Of a stretch of 64,000 nt of DNA, positions 56,812 to 64,000 are shown piece by piece. The notes under the pieces are model-generated. The model was not told the origin of the DNA and searched no databases. It was given only the letters and a program-made list of their open reading frames with translations. The translations under genes were made by a program, and so were the position numbers. Position 1 is the stretch's first letter; every line of letters starts with the position of its first letter. This DNA comes from Symbiodinium natans. Taxonomy: Eukaryota > Sar > Dinophyceae > Suessiales > Symbiodiniaceae. The stretch covers positions 977,331 to 1,041,330 of the forward strand of contig CAJNDS010002357.1 of NCBI GenBank assembly GCA_905221605.1. Reading direction: 5' to 3'.

Positions 56812-57884
56812 AGGCGCATGTTGAGGGAAACCTTTGGGGGTACAACCTTAGGGGTGCGAGTCTTGTAATCCCTTGAGTTTTAGGTTTTAGTGTTTAGGGT
56901 TGTTATGGTGGGTTAGGATTTAGGGTTTTAGGGTTTAGGGTTAAGGGTTTAGGGTTTGAGGGTTTAGCGTTTCGGGTTTAGGCTTAGAGGAAGCGTTAGG
57001 GTTTGGGATTTGAGGGTTTAGCGTTTAGGGGTTAGGGTTAAAGGGAGGTCTCGGGTTCAGGGTTGTAGGTCTTCGGGTTTTGGGAATTAGGGTGTTAGTG
57101 TGTAGGGTTTGCAGTTGAGGGAGTGTTGGCTTTTACGCCTTAGGGGTTTTGAGGTTCTAGGGTTTAAGGGCTTTAGGAATGATAGGTTAGGAATGGAGGG
57201 TCATTGGGGCTTGGACGTTGAGGGCTTCTACGTAACGCGCCGAATGGTAGAGCGCCTCCCTCAGTCGCAGGGTTTAGGGTTCAGGACTTAGGATTTAGGG
57301 TTTAGGGTTTAAAACACCCTAAACCCTAAACCCTAAACCCTAACACCTGCTCAGTTTAGCAGCTTCGAGGCTCTCTAAGCCCTAAGGGTCCATGCACCTC
57401 ATAATTATCTACTCGGGTCCAAAAGTCCCTGTATAGGAGGTACTTTAAGGCCCAAGGCCCAAGTATTCCCTATTTAGGTACATGGATCCTTAGGGATGTC
57501 TACTTAGAGGCTCATGGGTACTTCTAAGTAGGGTTGCAAGTAGGGTCAAAAATTCTTTTAGCCTTTACATAGGGTACTTGTGGCCCTACTTATACCTACC
57601 CATGAACCTCCAAGTAGCCCTAGACCCTAAACCCTGAACCCTAAATCCTAACTCCCATGAGGTTTAGGGTCTTAGGGCGGTTGCTCAGGTAGCTTCGAAG
57701 GAAGGAAAAAGGACTTTAAGGTTTAGGGTTTAGACATGGCAGTCATATTCCTTCTGACATGGGATGATCATGATCATCACAGGACAGTAAAGAATACCTC
57801 CTCGTGATCGTTATGGTGCACTCATCATAGACAATAAGCCCTAAACCCTAAACCCGAAACCTTATGTTTTTTGCTTCGTGGAGC

Positions 57885-58000
57885 TTTTTCCTAGGATGGC
57901 CCCTAAAACCCTCTGACAAATTATTCCTGAAGATAATCCTCTGAAACTCAACCAAGGGAAAATACAAAATATCCCAAGGGCCCACCTCGCCAGGGAACCT
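57885..58000 (+). repeat. Dispersed element family H
   Basis: Motifs ACCCTCTGA, AATTCCTGAA and ATGATCCTCTTAAACCCAAG. Also at about 31590-31660, 51870-51960 and 61768-61870. Ends not defined. Confidence 0.6.
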
Positions 58001-58395
58001 AGCCCCCCCCAAAGAAAGTGAGTATGTGAGGGGGGTACTACTGGGCGTACCCAGATGTTGGGGTTCGAGACTTAGGCTTGAAATCCCAATTACTAAACCC
58101 TAAACCCTAAACCCTAAACCCTCTTATCGCACGACACCCCCCCCTGGGCAACCTTCTCAGCCGGCAGGGGTGACAAGGATGCAGCGGACTAGTTTCTCTC
58201 AGCTGCATGGGGTTCCTTCTGGCTGTGTTCAGGGTTTCGGGTTCAGGTTTAGGGTTTCCGATGCCCTACTTGAAGGTTCATGAGTAGGGCTCACGGTTTA
58301 GGATTTAGGGTTTGGGGTGTGAGGCTACTTGAATATTTGCGGATAGATGTATGTAGACCCGGAATCAGGGTCTAAACTTAGGGTTTAGGGCGCAG

Positions 58396-58567
58396 AAACC
58401 CTAAACCCTAAAACCCTAAAACCCTAAAACCCTAAAACCCTAAAACCCTAAAACCCTAAAACCCTAAAACCCTAAAACCCTAAAACCCTAAAACCCTAAA
58501 CCCCTAAAACCCTAAAACCCTAAACCCCTAAAACCCTAAAACCCTAAAACCCTAAAACCCTAAACCC
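58396..58567 (-). repeat. CCCTAAAA octamer array
   Basis: About 21 units, mostly CCCTAAAA with a few CCCCTAAA. Confidence 0.95.
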
Positions 58568-58669
58568 AAAAAACTGCACCCCGATGCAAGAACAAATCCG
58601 CTTCTCGCATTCACATTGGCTGTGTCATCTGCCGGATCGCTCCTTAGAACGCTTCCGCACCAGGGTCTA

Positions 58670-58818
58670 GGGTTTAGGGTTTAGGGTTTAGGGTTTAGGG
58701 TTTAGGGTTTGGGGTTTGGGGTTTAGGGTTTAGGGTTTAGGGTTTAAGGGTTTAAGGGTTTAAGGGTTTAAGGGTTTAAGGGTTTAAGGGTTTAAGGGTT
58801 TAAGGGTTTAAGGGTTTA
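58670..58818 (+). repeat. TTTAGGG grading into TTTAAGGG octamers
   Basis: TTTAGGG to about 58745, then about nine TTTAAGGG units. The change is abrupt. A smaller mixed TTTAAGGG array lies at 63090-63147. Confidence 0.9.
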
Positions 58819-59252
58819 GGGGCATTACGCGAGGGGCTGGGTGGGGAGGGGGGAGGGAAGGTAGGGTTTCAGGTGAGGGCAGGGACTTGCTCCTTGGAGC
58901 CGGAGGCTCTTGAAAGCTTGGGCTCAGGGCTTGAGAGTTTAAAAACCCTAAACCCTAAACCCTAAACCCCAAACCCTAAACCCTAAACCCTAAAGACTAC
59001 ACGTCCCTACAGGGGGGTTGAGGGCTTTGGGCTAGTTAGGTTGGAGGCATTTTTTGGGGGTGCAAGGTGCCCTAAACCCTAGTCCCAAGCCCTACTGTAG
59101 AACCTGAGCCCTACGGTTCAGAGTTTGATGTTTAGGGGTTGGGGCTTAAATAGCCCTAAACCCTAAACCCTAAACCCTAAACCCTAAACCCTAAACCCTA
59201 AACCTCGGGTTTAGGGCTGAGGGTGGCAAACTTCGTCTTTTTGTGTGCACAG

Positions 59253-59318
59253 CGCAGAACACCCATCGAAGGATGGGCTCAAGATAAGCAACAGAGACTG
59301 GAAGCTGCAATGCTCAAG
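59253..59318 (+). CDS. Candidate exon with model splice sites
   Basis: Preceded by a long pyrimidine tract (CGTCTTTTTGTGTGCACAG) and ends AAG|GTTCAG. Twenty-two codons in phase 0 at both ends: RRTPIEGWAQDKQQRLEAAM, Leu, Lys. Best plus-strand exon in the right part of the window. Confidence 0.45.
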
Positions 59319-59940
59319 GTTCAGCGCAATTAGGGTTTAGGGTTTAGGGCTTAGGGCTTAGGGCTTAGGGTTTAGGGTTTAGGGTTTAGGGTACCCCACT
59401 TATAACTACCCCTGAGCCTCCAAGTAGAGCTGTTGGAGCTGCTACGGAGATGAACAACATGGAGTTTAGGGCTTAGGGCTTCGGGCTGAACCCTAAACCC
59501 TAAACCCTATAAACCCTAAATCCTAGACCCTAAAACCTAAACCCTAAACCACAGGGACATGAATTTGCGGGTTTGGGGCTTTGCGTTCATCTTGACGGTA
59601 TGGCAGCCACTGAGCCCGCTGAATCCATTGCACTTAGAAACCTACAACCATCAAACCCTCAGACCTCCGCAACCCTAAACCCTAAACCCGAAACCGCTAA
59701 ACCGTTCAAACCTGCACGCGTACCTCAAAGACACTCAAAGTCAAAGTTTGCGGTTGGGGTTTGGGGTTTCGGTTTAGAGTCCCTAAACCCTAAAACCCCA
59801 ACCCCTAAACCCTATAAACTCTGAAAGGTTTAAGGATGCAGGGTTTGGAAAGCTAGGCCCAAGAGTATACGAGGAACAAAAGGGTGCCCCTTTGGTTTAA
59901 AGGGGCTTGTAAGGGCACCTAAGGTCTGAAAAAAAAGGGA

Positions 59941-60008
59941 TTAAGGAGGGTTTAGGGTTTAGGGTTTAGGGTTTAGGGTTTAGGGTTTAGGGTTCAAGGT
60001 TTAGGGTC
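59941..60008 (+). repeat. TTTAGGG array inside a family C element
   Basis: Separates the AAAGGGATTAAGG part of the element from its GGGCCTACGCTGGGTCCTAG end. Confidence 0.7.
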
Positions 60009-60845
60009 TACTCTGCCTAAACCCCCAGGACAGGGAATACGGGCCTACGCTGGGTCCTAGGAGGAGCAGTGCACAATGCTTCCAAAATCGAGACCGTGGA
60101 TGTTGAAAACCGCTGGTGTCGGTCGAAAGTGTGGGCCCCTGCATCCCCAAATACGGTTTAGGCTTCAGGATTTCATTAGGGTTTAGGGTTGAGGGCCTCG
60201 GGTCCATAAGCCCTAAACAACCTCTCAACCCCAAACCGCTAAACAACACTAACCCGAGCTCTGCACAACAAGCCCTGTTTGGGTCTAGGGCTCGGGGTTG
60301 ACGGCTTAGGGTTAAGAATTGCATCGCTAAACCCGAAGCCCTCGTGGCTGCTTTGAACGACGATGGCTCTATGCGCGCAAGCAAATGTGCACTTGAAGGC
60401 TCATGGGCAGTTATACTAGACCCAAGAGCAACCTAGGGCATAGAAAGGGTGCCCTTTTTTGTTTAAAAGGGGCTTGTACGGGGACCTGAACCCTAAGAAA
60501 AGGGAATAAGGACCTACTCTGGGCCCTTGTCGAAATATGGTTCTAATTACCCTAAACAAGGTTAGACCGGTTGTAATTACAACCCCACTTATTACTACCC
60601 ATGGACAGGGGGGAGGGGTCTCAAATGGGGTTTAGGGTTTAGGGTTCGGGGTTGGGAGGGTGTAGTAAGGGCATCTGCCAAAGCTTGAACCACAATACTT
60701 AAGCCCCAAAATCCTAAACCTGCTAACTCCAAATCTGTTGAACCTAGACCCAAAATCCTTCGCCCGAAGCACCAGACCCCATAAACCCTGAACCAACCCT
60801 AAACCCTAAAATCTCTGGACACTGACTCCCTAAGCCTTTAGGCCC

Positions 60846-62046
60846 TAAACCCTAAACCCTAAACCCTAAACCCTAAACCCTAAACCCTAAACCTAAACCC
60901 TAAACCCTAAACCTCAACCCTGAACATGATTGGACCCACATTGTCGCCAACAGCCATGTCCCCGCCAGGGGCCTACAGCTCATCAAATACTACAGAAGGG
61001 CCTTGCAAGCCCCTTTAAACCTTAAACCCTAAACCCTAAACCTTAAAACCTAAAACCTGACTGAAGCCCGGGCGGTCTGCGGTGGCACGCCTCTGGATTG
61101 GCCCGCGAGGCTGGACACCCAAGCGTTCAAGGGCTTTAGGGGTTTAGGGGTTTAGGGTTTAGGGCCTAGGGTTTAGGGTTAGGGCCTAGGGCTTGGGGCT
61201 TGGGGCTTGGGGTTGAGGGTTTAGGGCTTAGGGCTTAGGGGGTTTATGCATTAGGGGGTCTAGGGGTTAGAAACCAGGTTTCAGAGGGTTTAGGGTCTTC
61301 TTTGAAGGTTCATGGGCAGTGACAGCAGGGTTGGAAGGGGCCTAAAAAGAGGAATGGTTAGAGTTATTCATGCAACTTATAACCCTTAACCCCAAAGCCT
61401 AACCCCCAAAGGCTAAACCCGAATAGTTATAGTTCCTTACAACCCCGCTTATAGCTAACCATGAACCTGCAAAAGTACGGCTTAAGGGTTGGGGCTTCCA
61501 TCATGCGACTTGGGGGATTGGGGTTCAGGGTTTAGGGCTTGGGGGTTTAGGGTTTAGGGTTTAGGGTTTAGGGGAACTTGGCACCTTCTGAAGGCTCACG
61601 CAAGTTGATGGCACGCTATGCAGCAACTGGCTTAGGCTTTGACAGCTTTGCAGGATAGCCAGGGAAACAACCTGGCCCCTAAACCCTAAACCCTAAACCC
61701 TAAACCCTAAACCCTAAACCCTAAACCCTAAACCCTAAACCCTAAACCCTAAACCCTAAACCCTATTCTAGGGCCCTTGAAACCCTCTGAAATAAATTCC
61801 TGAACATGATCCTCTTAACCCAAGCAGGGAAAACATAAAGTCTCCCAAGGAAGGGCCTACCTAGTAATCAAGCCACACAAGTAAGCAAGGACATTCCCAG
61901 AAAAGGGGATTCGGATTTGCTGAGATTCTCGATGTACTGAAGAGAAGGGGTTAGGGTTTAGGGCTTAGGGCTTAGGGTTCAGGGTTAGGGTTTAGGGTTT
62001 AGGGCTTAGGGCTTAGGGCTTAGGGTTTAGGGTTTAGGGTTTAGGG
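60846..62046. repeat. Telomere-type arrays at the right side
   Basis: CCCTAAA at 60846-60917 and 61677-61765, degenerate TTTAGGG/CTTAGGG at 61140-61260 and 61950-62046. Between them is one terminal-exon candidate (61572-61658). Confidence 0.85.
61572..61658 (+). CDS. Candidate terminal exon using a telomere-repeat acceptor
   Basis: Starts after TTTAG of a telomere-type unit and runs 28 codons to TAG: GNLAPSEGSRKLMARYAATG then LGFDSFAG. May end the plus-strand gene suggested by 53161, 55843 and 59253. Phase with those pieces was not proven. Confidence 0.33.
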   Translation, partial: GNLAPSEGSRKLMARYAATGLGFDSFAG

Positions 62047-62605
62047 CCTCAGCAAGAGCTCTCGAGCCAATTCGGCACTGCCGCGAGCAGGAGCAAGCCC
62101 GAAATGCTTGTTACCTATAAATCCCTGTTCAAAGGTTTGCATTTTTGTGCCCTGCATAAACGCTTAAGTCTAAGCACTGAACCCTGTCTAGTTGCAGGTT
62201 CGCAGTTATAAGTGGGTGATAGGTAGGGCAAGTAAATTTAGATGAGGTTATGATTGGCTACTTATAACCCCACTTATAATATAACAACCCATGAACCTTC
62301 AAGTAGCCCTAAACCCTAAACCCTAAACCCTAAACCCTAAACCCTACTCATGAACTTTCCAGAAGGGCTAGTTACAGAAGGGTTAGTTACAAGGTACAAG
62401 GGCCGTTTAGGGTTCGGGACTTTTCCGTCGCCAGGCTCGGAGAAAGTCCGATCACATGGCTAGGGTTGGAGACCTGAAACCCCCAACCCTAAACCAAAAA
62501 CCCTCAACTCTAAAACCTAAACCCTAAACCCTAAACCTTAAACCCTAAACCCTAAGCCCTGAACCCTCTGCTTACCCCCGACCCCCCTCCCCCCCCCTCC
62601 CCCAG

Positions 62606-62641
62606 TCACTTGCTCCGGCGGACATGCAAAGCTTTCGCTAG
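62606..62641 (+). CDS. Candidate terminal exon after a strong pyrimidine tract
   Basis: The upstream sequence is an almost pure C/T tract of about 30 bases ending CAG. Phase 0 reads SLAPADMQSFR and stop. Another phase stays open to about 62700, so the frame is unsettled. Confidence 0.28.
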   Translation, partial: SLAPADMQSFR

Positions 62642-63357
62642 ATTCACTCGACTTTTCAAAAGGAACCCTTGGCATACCACAAGCGCCCTCTAAAGCCTAA
62701 ACCTGCAACCCTAAGCTACTGGCTCTTGATTGGGAGCTATTCGAATCAGCGCCCTTCAAGGGCTTGCTAGTAAAGAGCGATAAACAGCAGGCACCTGACT
62801 CCCTACGAAACCCTAAACCGACACCCTAAAGTCCCACAGTCCCCCACCTCCCACGCGAGGTCCCGACTTCCCTACCAAAACCCGAAGAGCCTGGGTTTAG
62901 GGGTTTAGGGTTGGGTTTAGGGTTTAGGGTTTAGGGGTTTAGGGTTCAGGGTGTAGGGTTTTGGGGTTTAGGGGTTTAGGGTTGGGTTGAGGGTTTATGC
63001 AACCCCCACTTTTTAACGAAGTCAAGGCAGGGTTCACAGCAACCGGGGATAGAGAAGGGCACCCTTTGCACCAGGGTTTAGGGTTTAGGGTTTAGGGTTT
63101 AAGGGTTAAGGGTTTAAGGGTTAAGGGTTTAAGGGTTAAGGGTTTAGTGCACCAAGTGGGGATTTTCCTAAACACTAACCAAAAACCCTATGCACCAAAC
63201 CCTAAACCCTAAACCTGAACCCTACACCCTAACTTACAACTACCCCTGAACCTCCAAGTAACTCCCTACCAAGAGCTGCTAATTCAAAAACCACTCAACT
63301 TCTAATTGCTTAAGAGCCCCCCCCAAGAAAATGAAAAAAACTCCTTGAGGGCAATAC

Positions 63358-63480
63358 GGGGATGATGATGATGATGATGATGATGATTATTATTATTATT
63401 ATGAAAAGCATTATCATGATTGCTATTATTATTAGTATTATCATAGTATATATACATATGTATATATATATATGTATTTA
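63358..63480 (+). repeat. GAT, TTA and TA microsatellites inside a family D element
   Basis: GATGATGAT.. passing into ATTATTATT.. and TATATA... They expand the interior of the element at 63302-63529. Confidence 0.9.
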
Positions 63481-64000
63481 TTTACTTATTGATATTTATT
63501 TTTTGGTGGGGTTCTTAAGCAAATAGTAGTCAACTGAACCCTAAACCCCAAACCCTAAACCCCTAAATCCCTAAGTCCGAAACCCGCTGGTAACAAAAAG
63601 AACACCCAAGGGTTCATCAGCATTCTGCGAAGAAGCCCTCTTGCTGCAGCTCCAAGCTGATGGCCAGGATTTAGGGCTTAGGTTATATGGTTTGGGTTTT
63701 AGGGTTTAGGGTTTAGGGTTTGGGGTTTGCTGTCTAATTCCCCTTAGATAATCAGTGGTGTGATAGTCAGTGCTGAGGACTGCGGCCGTAGACGGTCTGC
63801 CGAAACAGGCAAAGGCTTCTTTAGGGTTTAGGGCACAAGTTTTTGCTATACTCCCCCTAGAACCTTAATAACAAGACTATGTTTCATATCCTCTTGGGTT
63901 TATATAAACAAAAATAAAAATAATTTCCAAGGGGGATATAGTTTAAGGCTTAGGTTATAGGCAACGAGGGCTTCATAAGCATCACTCCAGGCCAGGTCGC

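Overview
The window looks like nuclear DNA of a dinoflagellate or a close relative. The evidence is: (i) telomere-type TTTAGGG/CCCTAAA repeats, perfect and degenerate, spread through nearly all of the 64 kb in both orientations; (ii) very short coding pieces with G/C-rich third codon positions; (iii) introns that end in AG followed by G and often start with GC instead of GT. No rRNA, tRNA, CRISPR array or bacterial-type gene was seen. Long open frames here are almost all translations of repeats.

The firm gene is a cyclophilin (peptidyl-prolyl cis-trans isomerase, SR-cyclophilin/PPIG-like) on the minus strand, running from 31819 down to 2062. It is cut into 14 exons of 30-114 bases that total 753 bases (250 codons plus stop) across 29.8 kb. 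All 13 junctions keep the reading frame, all acceptors are AG, 8 donors are GC and 5 are GT. The introns are filled with telomere-like repeats and small inverted-repeat elements. Intron 5 is about 17.6 kb and seems to hold a second, unrecognised minus-strand gene (14463-22540) whose start resembles a mitochondrial presequence.

Layout: 1-2.0 kb, repeats with two possible plus-strand exons. 2.06-31.8 kb, the cyclophilin gene with its nested candidate. 32-41.8 kb, repeats and mobile elements with scattered minus-strand exon candidates (33.95, 36.4, 37.6 kb) that may belong to the next gene upstream. 41.81-48.41 kb, a 6.6-kb composite element bounded by a perfect 27-base terminal inverted repeat; it holds a CCCGGG-centred palindromic satellite, a CCCCATCAT-type tract, a ~200-320-bp tandem array with a terminal inversion, and a CTA microsatellite. 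48.4-64 kb, more telomere-like arrays (including CCCCCAAA, CCCTAAAA and TTTAAGGG variants), mobile elements, and exon candidates on both strands, among them several plus-strand pieces at 53-62.7 kb.

At least nine families of short inverted-repeat or dispersed elements recur. Telomere-like arrays sit inside some of them, so the arrays are later insertions. Apart from the cyclophilin, single short exons cannot be assigned to a strand with certainty because both strands are often open.
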